Below, one piece after another: positions 24,868 through 33,920 of a stretch of 64,000 nt of DNA (within the stretch, counting starts at the first letter, position 1; every line of letters starts with the position of its first letter). The notes under the pieces are model-generated. The model was given only the letters and a program-made list of their open reading frames with translations, did not search any database and was not told where the DNA came from. The position numbers and the translations under genes were made by a program. Source of the stretch: Pseudomonas violetae (GTDB lineage: Bacteria; Pseudomonadota; Gammaproteobacteria; Pseudomonadales; Pseudomonadaceae); assembly GCF_023072615.1 (NCBI RefSeq), contig NZ_JAKNRW010000016.1, positions 46,171 through 110,170 on the forward strand, written 5' to 3'.

Positions 24868-25719
24868 ATGTTTCCCGAAAGCTTTACCTTTTCCATCGCC
24901 GACTGGGTCAACGGTTGGGTCGATTCGCTGGTCACCAACTACGGCGATGTATTCCGGCACATCTCCGACACCCTGTTGTGGGCCATCGTCAATCTTGAGG
25001 GCTTGCTGCGTGCCGCGCCCTGGTGGCTGATGCTGGCGATCGTGGCAGGCGTGGCCTGGCACGCGACTCGCAAGGTCGTGACCACCGCCGTTATTGTCGG
25101 CTTGCTGTTCCTGGTAGGCGCTGTCGGTCTCTGGGACAAGCTGATGCAAACCCTCGCGCTGATGATGGTCGCGACGGTTATTTCGGTGCTGATCGGCATT
25201 CCGCTGGGCATCCTCTCGGCGCGCAGCAATCGCCTGCGTTCGGTACTGATGCCGTTGCTCGACATCATGCAAACCATGCCAAGTTTCGTGTACCTGATCC
25301 CGGTACTGATGTTGTTCGGCCTAGGCAAGGTTCCGGCGATTTTCGCCACAGTCATCTACGCTGCGCCGCCGCTGATCCGACTGACCGACCTGGGCATTCG
25401 CCAGGTCGACGGTGAAGTGATGGAGGCGATCAACGCCTTCGGTGCCAACCGCTGGCAGCAACTGTTCGGAGTGCAACTGCCGCTGGCCCTGCCGAGCATT
25501 ATGGCCGGGATCAACCAGACCACCATGATGGCCCTGTCGATGGTCGTGATTGCCTCGATGATCGGTGCCCGTGGCCTGGGCGAAGACGTGCTGGTGGGGA
25601 TTCAGACCCTCAACGTCGGACGAGGCCTGGAGGCCGGTCTGGCGATCGTGATTCTGGCAGTGGTCATTGACCGCATTACTCAGGCGTATGGTCGGCCACG
25701 GCATGAGGTGAGCAAATGA
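24868..25719 (+). CDS. hutW: Histidine ABC transporter permease HutW
   Basis: The 283-residue ProW-like inner-membrane permease has about 6-7 transmembrane helices and the BPD EAA loop EAINAFGANRWQQLFGVQLPLALPSIMAGI in its C-terminal half. The N-terminal hydrophilic part (about 1-50) matches betaine-type permeases. The stop overlaps the hutV start by 4 bases (ATGA), so the two are translationally coupled. Confidence 0.92.
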   Translation: MFPESFTFSIADWVNGWVDSLVTNYGDVFRHISDTLLWAIVNLEGLLRAAPWWLMLAIVAGVAWHATRKVVTTAVIVGLLFLVGAVGLWDKLMQTLALMMVATVISVLIGIPLGILSARSNRLRSVLMPLLDIMQTMPSFVYLIPVLMLFGLGKVPAIFATVIYAAPPLIRLTDLGIRQVDGEVMEAINAFGANRWQQLFGVQLPLALPSIMAGINQTTMMALSMVVIASMIGARGLGEDVLVGIQTLNVGRGLEAGLAIVILAVVIDRITQAYGRPRHEVSK

Positions 25720-26546
25720 GCAACGAAGCCATTAGCAAGATCGAAGTCAAAAATGTCTTCAAGATTTTCGGCAACCGGGCCAAGGATGCGCTGGCCCTGG
25801 TCGGTCAAGGCAAGACCAAGGACCAGGTGCTGGCCGAAACCGGCTGTGTAGTCGGCGTCAACGACCTGTCGTTGAGCATCGGCACTGGCGAGATTTTCGT
25901 GATCATGGGCCTGTCCGGCTCCGGTAAGTCGACTCTGGTGCGTCACTTCAATCGTCTGATCGATCCCACCAGCGGCGCGATCCTGGTGGACGGCGTGGAC
26001 ATCCTGCAATACGACATGGAAGCCCTGCGCGAATTTCGTCGGCACAAGATCAGCATGGTGTTCCAGAGCTTCGGTTTGCTGCCGCACAAGACCGTGGTGG
26101 AGAACGTAGCCTACGGCCTGAAAGTGCGTGGCGAGAGCAAGCAGATGTGCTCCGAGCGCGCGCTGCACTGGATTAACACCGTGGGCCTCAAGGGCTACGA
26201 AAACAAATACCCGCACCAGCTTTCCGGCGGCATGCGCCAGCGGGTGGGCCTGGCCCGGGCACTGGCCGCTGACACTGACATCATCCTGATGGACGAAGCG
26301 TTCAGCGCCCTCGACCCACTGATACGCGCCGAGATGCAGGATCAGTTGCTGGAGCTGCAGAAGACTTTGCACAAGACCATCGTGTTCATCACCCATGATC
26401 TTGATGAAGCGGTGCGGATTGGTAACCGGATTGCGATTCTCAAGGATGGGCGGTTGATTCAGGTGGGTACTCCGCGCGAGATCCTCCATTCGCCGGCGGA
26501 TGAGTATGTCGACCGGTTCGTGCAGCGGCGGGCTGTGGTGGTTTAA
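25716..26546 (+). CDS. hutV: Histidine ABC transporter ATP-binding protein HutV
   Basis: The 276-residue ATPase resembles ProV: Walker A GLSGSGKSTLVRHF, signature LSGGMRQRVGLARAL, Walker B DIILMDEAFSALDPLIR and the switch histidine in FITHDLDEA. An N-terminal extra segment (about residues 20-45) typical of betaine-type ATPases is present. The two C-terminal CBS domains found in enterobacterial ProV are absent, which fits a transporter not gated by osmolarity. It is coupled to hutW by a 4-base overlap and followed by a REP pair. Confidence 0.93.
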   Translation: MSNEAISKIEVKNVFKIFGNRAKDALALVGQGKTKDQVLAETGCVVGVNDLSLSIGTGEIFVIMGLSGSGKSTLVRHFNRLIDPTSGAILVDGVDILQYDMEALREFRRHKISMVFQSFGLLPHKTVVENVAYGLKVRGESKQMCSERALHWINTVGLKGYENKYPHQLSGGMRQRVGLARALAADTDIILMDEAFSALDPLIRAEMQDQLLELQKTLHKTIVFITHDLDEAVRIGNRIAILKDGRLIQVGTPREILHSPADEYVDRFVQRRAVVV

Positions 26547-26570
26547 ACAGATTTGCGGCGGGACCGCTTT

Positions 26571-26663
26571 TGTGGCGAGGGAGCTTGCTCCCGCTCGAGC
26601 GCAGCGGTCGCAAAATTTTGGGGCCGCTACGCAGCCCAGCGGGAGCAAGCTCCCTCGCCACAG
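26571..26663. repeat. REPIN between hutV and the HAL-like gene
   Basis: Arms tgtggcgagggagcttgctc (from 26571) and the inverted agcgggagcaagctccctcg ending in cca at about 26663 are copies of the GTGGCGAGGGAGC family, also seen at 49814-49845 and 59329-59464. It splits the transporter genes from the downstream catabolic genes. Confidence 0.85.
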
Positions 26664-26699
26664 GTGTCACATGTCCATGAATTTTGTATGAGGCTCCAG

Positions 26700-28223
26700 A
26701 TGTCCCAGGCTGAAAAAGTCGTTATCGCCGACGCCCCATTGCGTTGGCAGGATGTGGTCGCGGTAGCTCGTCACGGCGCGCAGCTTGAGCTCTCGGCGCA
26801 AGTCTGGGCGCGCATAGAGAATGCCCAGGCCATCGTCCAGCGCATCGTCGCCAGCGGCGAACGCGCCTATGGCGTCAACACTGGCCTGGGTGCGCTGTGC
26901 AATGTTTCACTCAAGGACGAGCAGCTCAGCCAACTGTCGCGCAACACCTTGCTCAGTCACGCTTGTGGCGTCGGCGCTCCACTGACCGACGAGCAGACCC
27001 GCGCGATCATGTGTGCGGCGATCCGCAATTACAGTCATGGCAAATCCGGCATTCATCGCCGAGTGATCGAAGCGCTGCTGGCGCTGCTCAATCGTGGCAT
27101 CACCCCGCAAGTGCCGTCCCAGGGTTCAGTCGGTTACCTGACCCACATGGCGCACATCGGCATCGTGCTGTTGGGTGTCGGCAATGTGAGCTATCGCGGG
27201 CAAGTTGTTCCTGCGCAACAAGCCCTGGCCGAAGAAGGTTTGCAACCGGTCCTGCTCGGTGCCAAAGATGGCCTGTGCCTGGTCAACGGCACGCCGTGTA
27301 TGACCGGTCTCAGCTGCCTGGCGATCGCTGATGCCACGCGTTTGGTGCAATGGGCTGATGTGATCGGTGCGATGAGCTTTGAAGCCCAGCGTGGCCAGAT
27401 CGCGGCGTTCGATGCCGAGATCATCGCGCTCAAACCGCACCCGGGCATGCAGCAAGTCGGGCTCAACTTGCGAGCGTTGCTTGATGGCAGTGAAGTGATT
27501 GCGTCGAGCAAAGGCATCCGTACGCAGGACGCGCTAAGCATCCGCTCGATACCGCAGGTTCACGGCGCCGCGCGCGATCAGCTTGAACACGCCAGAAAGC
27601 AGATTGAAACCGAACTCAACTCTGTCACCGATAACCCTATGTTACTGGGCACACCGGACAATTTCCGCATCATGTCCCAAGCCAACCCGCACGGTCAGTC
27701 AGTGGCCCTGGCGGCTGATTTACTGGCTATCGCCATGGCGGAAATCGGCTCCATCGCCGAACGGCGGCTGGACCGCTTGATCAACCCGCATGTCAGCGGT
27801 TTGCCGGCATTCCTGGTGGCCAATCCCGGGGTGAACTCCGGGATGATGATCGTCCAGTACGTCGCCGCTTCGCTGTGCGCGGAAAATCGCCAGTTGGCGC
27901 AACCGGCGGTGCTCGACAACTACGTCACGTCGGGTCTGCAGGAAGATCACCTGAGCATGGGCACCCATGCCGCGCTGAAGCTGCATCGCGCGCTGGAAAA
28001 CTGCACGCAGATCCTGGCGATTGAATATTTGCTGGCGGCCCAGGCGTTCGAATTCCTCAAGCAGCAGCGTTTTGGTGCCGGAACCGATATTGCCTGGCGA
28101 CTGCTGCGTGGACAGGTTCCGGCTTACGATCAGGACCGTTGGCTGGCTCCGGACATTGCCGCCGCCGCCAGCGTGCTGAAAGATCCGGACCGGCTGCACA
28201 ACGCATTACCGAATTTGCACTGA
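26700..28223 (+). CDS. HAL/PAL-family protein lacking the MIO triad
   Basis: The 507-residue protein is homologous to histidine ammonia-lyase along its whole length. The cofactor-forming Ala-Ser-Gly is absent: GSVG at residues 142-145 is followed directly by YLTHMAH, where the neighbouring HutH has GSVGASGDLAPLAHM. The active-site tyrosine in QDPYSLR is replaced (QDALSIR, Leu279). Other active-site positions persist: AYGVNTG near the N terminus, SHACGVG, NGTP and QEDHLSM. It is therefore unlikely to deaminate histidine by the MIO mechanism. Position between hutV and hutH suggests a role in histidine use, perhaps as a binding or regulatory partner. The frame is intact with no sign of decay. 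ATG 26700 is my choice; ATG 26688 is also in frame. Confidence 0.88.
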   Translation: MSQAEKVVIADAPLRWQDVVAVARHGAQLELSAQVWARIENAQAIVQRIVASGERAYGVNTGLGALCNVSLKDEQLSQLSRNTLLSHACGVGAPLTDEQTRAIMCAAIRNYSHGKSGIHRRVIEALLALLNRGITPQVPSQGSVGYLTHMAHIGIVLLGVGNVSYRGQVVPAQQALAEEGLQPVLLGAKDGLCLVNGTPCMTGLSCLAIADATRLVQWADVIGAMSFEAQRGQIAAFDAEIIALKPHPGMQQVGLNLRALLDGSEVIASSKGIRTQDALSIRSIPQVHGAARDQLEHARKQIETELNSVTDNPMLLGTPDNFRIMSQANPHGQSVALAADLLAIAMAEIGSIAERRLDRLINPHVSGLPAFLVANPGVNSGMMIVQYVAASLCAENRQLAQPAVLDNYVTSGLQEDHLSMGTHAALKLHRALENCTQILAIEYLLAAQAFEFLKQQRFGAGTDIAWRLLRGQVPAYDQDRWLAPDIAAAASVLKDPDRLHNALPNLH

Positions 28224-28340
28224 CCAGTACCCATACCAGCGTGCCAAGGCGCGGATCGTCCAAAAGACGGGAGGCGACGGATAACGGAATGCTCCGGAGC
28301 GACTGGTAGTTAATAACAAACTCTCAAAAGGAGCATTTGA

Positions 28341-29873
28341 ATGACTGCGCTAAACTTAATTCCCGGCCAACTGAGCCTTGCCCAACTGCGTGATATTTAT
28401 CAGCAGCCGGTCAAAATCAGCCTCGACAACAGCGCCTCGGCGCAGATCGAGGCCAGCGTCGCCTGCGTGGAGCAGATCCTCGCCGAGAACCGCACCGCCT
28501 ACGGTATCAACACCGGTTTCGGCCTGCTGGCCTCGACCCGAATTGCCAGCGAAGACCTGGAAAACCTGCAGCGCTCGCTGGTGCTGTCCCATGCCGCCGG
28601 TGTGGGCGAGCCGATCAGCGACGCCCTGGTGCGCCTGGTCATGGTGCTCAAGGTCAACAGCCTGAGTCGTGGCTTCTCCGGTATTCGCCGGGTGGTGATC
28701 GACGCATTGATCGCGCTGATCAACGCCGAGGTTTACCCGCACATTCCATTGAAAGGTTCTGTCGGTGCTTCGGGTGACCTGGCGCCGCTGGCGCATATGT
28801 CCCTGGTGCTGCTGGGTGAGGGCAAGGCGCGCTACAAGGGCGAATGGCTGGAAGCGACTGAAGCGCTGAAAGTCGCCGGCCTGGCCCCGCTGACCTTGGC
28901 GGCGAAAGAAGGCCTGGCGCTGCTCAACGGTACCCAGGTGTCCACCGCTTACGCTTTGCGCGGTCTGTTCGAAGGTGAAGACCTGTTCGCCGGCGCTGTG
29001 GCGCTGGGAGCCCTGACGGTAGAAGCGGTACTGGGCTCACGCTCGCCATTCGACGCACGCATCCACGCCGCTCGCGGCCAGAAAGGCCAAATTGACGCCG
29101 CTGCCGCTTACCGCCACCTGCTGGGCGAGCGCAGTGAAGTGTCCGACTCGCACCAAAACTGCGAGAAGGTCCAGGACCCTTACTCCCTGCGCTGCCAGCC
29201 TCAAGTCATGGGCGCCTGCCTGACGCAGTTCCGCCAGGCTGCCGAGGTGCTGGCCGTCGAAGCTAACGCAGTGTCGGATAACCCGCTGGTGTTCGCCGCC
29301 GAAGGCGACGTGATTTCCGGTGGCAACTTCCATGCCGAGCCGGTGGCAATGGCCGCTGACAATATGGCCCTAGCCATCGCTGAAATCGGCTCCCTGAGCG
29401 AGCGCCGCATTTCGCTGATGATGGACAAGCACATGTCACAACTGCCGCCGTTCCTGGTGGCCAATGGCGGCGTCAACTCCGGCTTCATGATCGCCCAGGT
29501 AACGGCGGCTGCATTGGCCAGCGAGAACAAGGCGCTGTCCCATCCGCACTCGGTAGACAGCCTGCCGACTTCGGCGAACCAGGAAGACCACGTGTCGATG
29601 GCACCGGCTGCGGGCAAGCGCCTGTGGGAAATGGCGGAAAACACGCGCGGTGTTCTGGCGGTGGAATGGCTGGCGGCATGCCAGGGTCTGGATTTGCGTG
29701 AAGGATTGAAGACCTCGGCGAAGCTGGAAAAAGCTCGCGCCATTTTGCGTGCTGAAGTGCCGTTTTATGAGAAGGACCGGTTCTTTGCGCCGGACATCAA
29801 CGCGGCGACTGAATTGTTGGCGACGCGTTGCTTGAATGATCTGGTCACGGTGAAGTTGTTGCCGAGCCTGTAA
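28341..29873 (+). CDS. hutH: Histidine ammonia-lyase
   Basis: This 510-residue enzyme deaminates L-histidine to trans-urocanate. The MIO-forming triad Ala143-Ser144-Gly145 lies in GSVGASGDLAPLAHM. Other active-site elements are complete: YGINTGFG, LVLSHAAGVGEP, NGTQ, QDPYSLRCQPQVMG with Tyr281, GGNFHAEP and NQEDHVSM. A good Shine-Dalgarno (aaggag) precedes ATG 28341. It lies 117 bases after the MIO-less paralogue and is separated from hutI by a REP pair. Confidence 0.97.
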   Translation: MTALNLIPGQLSLAQLRDIYQQPVKISLDNSASAQIEASVACVEQILAENRTAYGINTGFGLLASTRIASEDLENLQRSLVLSHAAGVGEPISDALVRLVMVLKVNSLSRGFSGIRRVVIDALIALINAEVYPHIPLKGSVGASGDLAPLAHMSLVLLGEGKARYKGEWLEATEALKVAGLAPLTLAAKEGLALLNGTQVSTAYALRGLFEGEDLFAGAVALGALTVEAVLGSRSPFDARIHAARGQKGQIDAAAAYRHLLGERSEVSDSHQNCEKVQDPYSLRCQPQVMGACLTQFRQAAEVLAVEANAVSDNPLVFAAEGDVISGGNFHAEPVAMAADNMALAIAEIGSLSERRISLMMDKHMSQLPPFLVANGGVNSGFMIAQVTAAALASENKALSHPHSVDSLPTSANQEDHVSMAPAAGKRLWEMAENTRGVLAVEWLAACQGLDLREGLKTSAKLEKARAILRAEVPFYEKDRFFAPDINAATELLATRCLNDLVTVKLLPSL

Positions 29874-29880
29874 GGGCCTC

Positions 29881-29970
29881 ATCGCTGGCAAGCCAGCTCC
29901 CACAGGGATTTGTGTCGTGTGCATGTTATGTATCCACCACCGTTCCTGTGGGGGCTGGCTTGCCAGCGAT
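29881..29970. repeat. REPIN between hutH and hutI
   Basis: Arms atcgctggcaagccagctcc (from 29881) and ggggctggcttgccagcgat (to 29970) are inverted copies. It lies inside a co-directional catabolic gene run and may stabilise the upstream hutH mRNA. Confidence 0.85.
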
Positions 29971-29998
29971 TCGATTTTGAATTTGATGGAGATTTTGG

Positions 29999-31204
29999 AT
30001 GAAAACTCTCTGGCAGCACTGCCACGTCGCAACGATGGCACAAGGTGTCTACTCGGTCATCGAAGACGCGGCCATCGTGACGTCCGGTGCGCTCATTGAG
30101 TGGATTGGCCCACGTGCCGACCTGCCGGTGGGCGACTACCCGGCGGTCAACGATTTGAACGGGGCCTGGGTCACTCCGGGCCTGATTGACTGCCACACCC
30201 ATACGGTGTTCGGCGGTAATCGCAGCGACGAATTCGAACAACGCCTGCAAGGCGTGAGCTACGCCGAAATCGCCAACAACGGTGGCGGCATCGCCAGCAC
30301 CGTGCGCGCCACCCGTGCCGCCAGTGAAGACGAACTGTTCGCCAGCGCTGCCAAGCGACTCAAGAGCCTGATGCGCGACGGCGTTACCACGGTGGAGATG
30401 AAATCCGGCTATGGTCTGGACCTGGCCAGCGAACGCAAGATCCTGCGGGTAATCCGCCGCCTGGGTGCCGAATTGCCAATCAGCGTGCGCAGCACCTGCC
30501 TGGCCGCCCATGCATTGCCACCTGAATACACCAATCGCGCCGACGCCTACATCGAGCACATCTGCGCCGAAATGCTCCCGGCCCTGGCGGCGGAGGGCCT
30601 GGTAGATGCGGTCGACGCATTCTGCGAATACCTGGCGTTCTCGCCGGAGCAGGTCGAGCGGGTATTCGTCACGGCACAGGAACTCGGTTTGCCAGTAAAG
30701 CTGCATGCCGAGCAATTGTCGTCTCTTCACGGATCGAGCCTGGCGGCGCGCTACCAAGCACTGTCTGCCGATCACCTGGAATTCATGGACGAAGACGACG
30801 CCATCGCTATGGCCGCTTCCGGCACCGTCGCGGTTTTGCTGCCCGGTGCTTTCTACTTTCTGCGTGAAACCCAGTTGCCGCCAATGGAGGCCCTGCGCAA
30901 GCACGGGGTAAAAATCGCCATCGCCACCGATCTCAACCCCGGCACTTCGCCAGCGCTGTCGTTACGCCTGATGCTGAACATGGCCTGTACATGTTTGCGC
31001 ATGACCCCGGAAGAGGCCCTGGCTGGCGCGACGATTCATGCCGCCACGGCACTGGGCATGGCCGACACCCATGGCTCGCTGGAAGCCGGCAAGTTCGCGG
31101 ACTTTGTCGCCTGGCAAATTGATCGTCCCGCCGACCTGTCATACTGGCTGGGCGGTGACCTGGAAAAACGCATCGTGCGCCACGGCGTCGAAACGAGTGT
31201 ATAG
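29999..31204 (+). CDS. hutI: Imidazolonepropionase
   Basis: The 401-residue amidohydrolase opens 4-imidazolone-5-propionate to N-formimino-L-glutamate. Metal-binding DCHTHTVFGGNR lies at about residues 64-75. KLHAEQLSSLHGS, SADHLE and ATDLNPGTSP supply further ligands. The ATG at 29999 gives MKTLWQHCHVATMAQG, the usual N terminus. hutG starts 10 bases after its stop. Confidence 0.96.
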   Translation: MKTLWQHCHVATMAQGVYSVIEDAAIVTSGALIEWIGPRADLPVGDYPAVNDLNGAWVTPGLIDCHTHTVFGGNRSDEFEQRLQGVSYAEIANNGGGIASTVRATRAASEDELFASAAKRLKSLMRDGVTTVEMKSGYGLDLASERKILRVIRRLGAELPISVRSTCLAAHALPPEYTNRADAYIEHICAEMLPALAAEGLVDAVDAFCEYLAFSPEQVERVFVTAQELGLPVKLHAEQLSSLHGSSLAARYQALSADHLEFMDEDDAIAMAASGTVAVLLPGAFYFLRETQLPPMEALRKHGVKIAIATDLNPGTSPALSLRLMLNMACTCLRMTPEEALAGATIHAATALGMADTHGSLEAGKFADFVAWQIDRPADLSYWLGGDLEKRIVRHGVETSV

Positions 31205-31214
31205 GAGAGCAGTT

Positions 31215-32015
31215 GTGGACAAGGTTCTGAATTTCCAACAAGGCCGAGTGCCGCTGCTGATCAGCATGCCTCATGCCGGGCTGCGCCTGACTCCGGCGGT
31301 CGAGGCCGGGTTGATTCCAGACGCACGCAGCCTGCCGGATACCGACTGGCATATTCCCCAGCTCTATGAGTTCGCAGCTGAATTGGGCGCCAGCACGCTG
31401 GCGGCCGAGTACTCGCGCTTCGTCATTGACCTGAATCGCCCGTCCGACGACAAGCCGTTGTACGCCGGGGCTACTACCGGTTTGTATCCGGCCACGCTGT
31501 TCGACGGCATCCCGCTGTTTCGCGACGGCATGGAGCCGTCAGCGGCAGAGCGGGCGAGCTATCTGGAAAAGATCTGGACGCCGTATCACAGCACCTTGCA
31601 AAACGAACTGGCGCGCCTCAAGGCCGAGTTCGGCTACGCCTTGCTGTTCGATGCGCACTCGATTCGCTCGATCATCCCGCACCTGTTCGAAGGCAAGCTA
31701 CCGGACTTCAACCTCGGCACCTTCAACGGCGCCAGTTGCGAGCCACAACTGGCCATTCAATTGGAAGCGATCTGCGCCCGCCACACCGATTACAGCCATG
31801 TGCTCAATGGTCGTTTCAAGGGCGGCCATATCACCCGGCATTACGGCAGTCCGGCGCAAAACATTCATGCGGTGCAGCTGGAATTGGGCCAATGCACGTA
31901 CATGGAAGAGTTTGAGCCGTTCCGTTACCGTGCGGACCTGGCGGCGCCGACTCAAGTGGTGCTCAAGGAGTTGTTGCAAGGGTTGTTGGCGTGGGGCGAA
32001 AAGCACTACGGATAA
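31215..32015 (+). CDS. hutG: N-formylglutamate deformylase
   Basis: The 266-residue amidohydrolase-like enzyme releases formate from N-formylglutamate to give glutamate, the last step of the five-step pathway. FGase motifs are visible: LLISMPHAGLRLT, YSRFVIDLNRPSD, LLFDAHSIRS and NGRFKGGHITRHYG. Start is GTG 31215 with taggagag upstream; the frame runs further left but that part overlaps hutI. It completes the HutF-HutG pathway with hutF. Confidence 0.96.
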   Translation: MDKVLNFQQGRVPLLISMPHAGLRLTPAVEAGLIPDARSLPDTDWHIPQLYEFAAELGASTLAAEYSRFVIDLNRPSDDKPLYAGATTGLYPATLFDGIPLFRDGMEPSAAERASYLEKIWTPYHSTLQNELARLKAEFGYALLFDAHSIRSIIPHLFEGKLPDFNLGTFNGASCEPQLAIQLEAICARHTDYSHVLNGRFKGGHITRHYGSPAQNIHAVQLELGQCTYMEEFEPFRYRADLAAPTQVVLKELLQGLLAWGEKHYG

Positions 32016-32042
32016 TACGGTTCGCCGCGATCGCCGATCGCA

Positions 32043-32140
32043 GTAGGAGCTAGCTTGCTCGCGAAAAACCTGAGAGCACCGCGCGGTGTCTGACTTGACG
32101 CGTTATTGTTGAAGATGTTCGCGAGCAGGCTCGCTCCTAC
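32043..32140. repeat. REPIN downstream of hutG
   Basis: Arms taggagctagcttgctcgcg (from 32043) and cgcgagcaggctcgctccta (to about 32140) are inverted copies. The segment cgcgttattgttgaagatgt before the second arm resembles the inner sequence of the pairs at 54692-54789 and 16063-16106. Confidence 0.8.
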
Positions 32141-32238
32141 ACAGACATGCTCAATCACGTAATTCGGGTTTATGATGCCGGACGGCAGAATAATAGAAGT
32201 CCCCCCAGGGATGACCTCGACCCCTTACGGAGTGCGCA

Positions 32239-33210
32239 ATGCAGACTTTGTACCCGCAGATCAAACCCTACGCCCGGCACGATCTGGCCGTCGATGGAAC
32301 CCACACGCTGTATGTCGACGAAAGTGGTTCGCCGCAAGGGTTGCCCGTGGTGTTCATTCACGGTGGCCCTGGCGCCGGGTGTGATGCCCAGAGCCGTCGG
32401 TACTTCGACCCGAATCTGTATCGCATTGTCACCTTCGACCAGCGCGGCTGTGGTCGCTCCACTCCCCACGCCAGCCTGGAAAACAACACCACCTGGGATC
32501 TGGTCGCCGACCTTGAGCGGATTCGCAAACACTTGGGCATCGACAAATGGGTTATGTTCGGTGGCTCCTGGGGCTCGACCCTGGCCCTGGCCTATGCGCA
32601 GACCCATCCGGAACGTGTTCACGGCCTGATCCTGCGCGGGATTTTTCTCTGCCGACCGCAGGAAATCGAATGGTTCTATCAGGCGGGCGCCAGCCGGCTG
32701 TTCCCCGATTACTGGCAGGATTACATCGCGCCCATCCCGCTGGACGAGCGTGAGGATTTGCTCGGTGCATTCCACCGGCGCCTCACCGGCAATGACCAGA
32801 TTGCCCAGATGCACGCGGCGAAGGCCTGGTCCACCTGGGAAGGGCGGACCGCGACCCTGCGCCCGAACCCGTTGGTCGTCGACCGCTTCTCCGAACCCCA
32901 GCGAGCCTTGTCGATAGCCCGGATCGAGTGCCATTATTTCACTAATAACGCTTTCCTCGAGCCTAACCAGCTGATCCGCGACATGGGCAAGATCGCCCAT
33001 CTGCCCGGCGTGATCGTCCATGGTCGCTACGACGTGATCTGTCCACTCGACAACGCTTGGGAATTGCACCAGAACTGGCCGAACAGTGAGCTGCAGGTGA
33101 TCCGTGACGCCGGCCATGCCGCCTCCGAGCCGGGCATTACCGATGCGCTCGTGCGTGCCGCCGATCTGATGGCGCGGCGCATGCTCGACCTGTCGCCTGA
33201 AGAAGCATGA
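32239..33210 (+). CDS. pip: Proline iminopeptidase
   Basis: The 323-residue alpha/beta-hydrolase (peptidase S33) removes N-terminal proline from peptides. It has the oxyanion HGGPGAGC block at about residues 36-43 and the nucleophile elbow GGSWGSTLALAYAQ at about 110-123. The C-terminal VIVHGRYDVICP and DAGHAASE carry the catalytic Asp and His. The stop overlaps the dtd start by 4 bases, so the two genes are coupled. No signal peptide is seen, so it is cytoplasmic. Confidence 0.94.
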   Translation: MQTLYPQIKPYARHDLAVDGTHTLYVDESGSPQGLPVVFIHGGPGAGCDAQSRRYFDPNLYRIVTFDQRGCGRSTPHASLENNTTWDLVADLERIRKHLGIDKWVMFGGSWGSTLALAYAQTHPERVHGLILRGIFLCRPQEIEWFYQAGASRLFPDYWQDYIAPIPLDEREDLLGAFHRRLTGNDQIAQMHAAKAWSTWEGRTATLRPNPLVVDRFSEPQRALSIARIECHYFTNNAFLEPNQLIRDMGKIAHLPGVIVHGRYDVICPLDNAWELHQNWPNSELQVIRDAGHAASEPGITDALVRAADLMARRMLDLSPEEA

Positions 33211-33644
33211 AGGCTCTGCTGCAACGCGTGAGCAGCGCGCGAGTCGAGGTGGAATGCGAGGTGGTCGGCGCTATTGACCAAGGATTGCTGGTGCTGTTGG
33301 CGGTCGAACCCGACGATACGCGGGCCAGCGCCGACAAACTTCTGCATAAGCTGCTTAACTATCGGGTGTTCGGTGACGCCGAGGGTAAGATGAACCTGTC
33401 CTTGGTGGATGTGGGCGGTGGGTTGCTGCTGGTCTCTCAGTTCACCCTGGCCGCTGATACCAAAAGCGGGTTGCGCCCGAGCTTCTCGAAGGCTGCCTCT
33501 CCGGCACTGGGCGAAGAGCTTTTCGACTATCTATTAGCCAAAGCGAAACAAGTGCATGGCACAGTGACATCAGGTAGATTCGGCGCGGATATGCAGGTGC
33601 ATCTGGTCAATGATGGCCCGGTTACCTTCCTGTTACAGGTCTGA
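33207..33644 (+). CDS. dtd: D-aminoacyl-tRNA deacylase
   Basis: The 145-residue protein matches DTD throughout: MKALLQRVSSARVEVE at the start, the SQFTLAADTKSGLRPSF active-site motif (about 78-94) and the C-terminal NDGPVTFLLQV with the Gly-cis-Pro element. It frees tRNA from D-amino acids and glycine mischarged on tRNA(Ala). It overlaps pip by 4 bases. Confidence 0.97.
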   Translation: MKALLQRVSSARVEVECEVVGAIDQGLLVLLAVEPDDTRASADKLLHKLLNYRVFGDAEGKMNLSLVDVGGGLLLVSQFTLAADTKSGLRPSFSKAASPALGEELFDYLLAKAKQVHGTVTSGRFGADMQVHLVNDGPVTFLLQV

Positions 33645-33675
33645 AAGCGCTTGAAACAACTTTTTAAGCGCTTTT
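33644..33675 (+). terminator. Hairpin after dtd, possible terminator
   Basis: The arms aaagcgctt and aagcgcttt form a perfect 9-bp stem with a 13-base loop ending in ttttt, beginning at the dtd stop codon. The T run after the stem is short (tttt), so the termination strength is uncertain. Confidence 0.5.
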
Positions 33676-33920
33676 CGAGCGGAAACAGGGGTTTTTCGCG
33701 ATAAATACTTTGTTACCCCTGATGCGTTGTAACGCGGCCTACTAGATAATCGCGCGCTACGGGGATCAGCATTCGTTGATCCATTTTGACTTAGGTAGAG
33801 ACTTGTCCTGGACCTGTTGGGGAATCATTTTGCCCCATGGGAGTCGGAACAATGCTCGCCAACCTGGCATATAGATAGCTGGCCGTTGGTTTTTTGATCT
33901 GTTTTCGGCGAGGGTTGCTC

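Noticed and set aside
26553..26699. Extended N terminus of the HAL-like protein
   Set aside because: The extra codons lie in the REP pair at 26571-26663.
26700..28223. Reading the MIO-less paralogue as a pseudogene
   Set aside because: The frame is intact over 507 codons, and several active-site and structural motifs remain under apparent selection.
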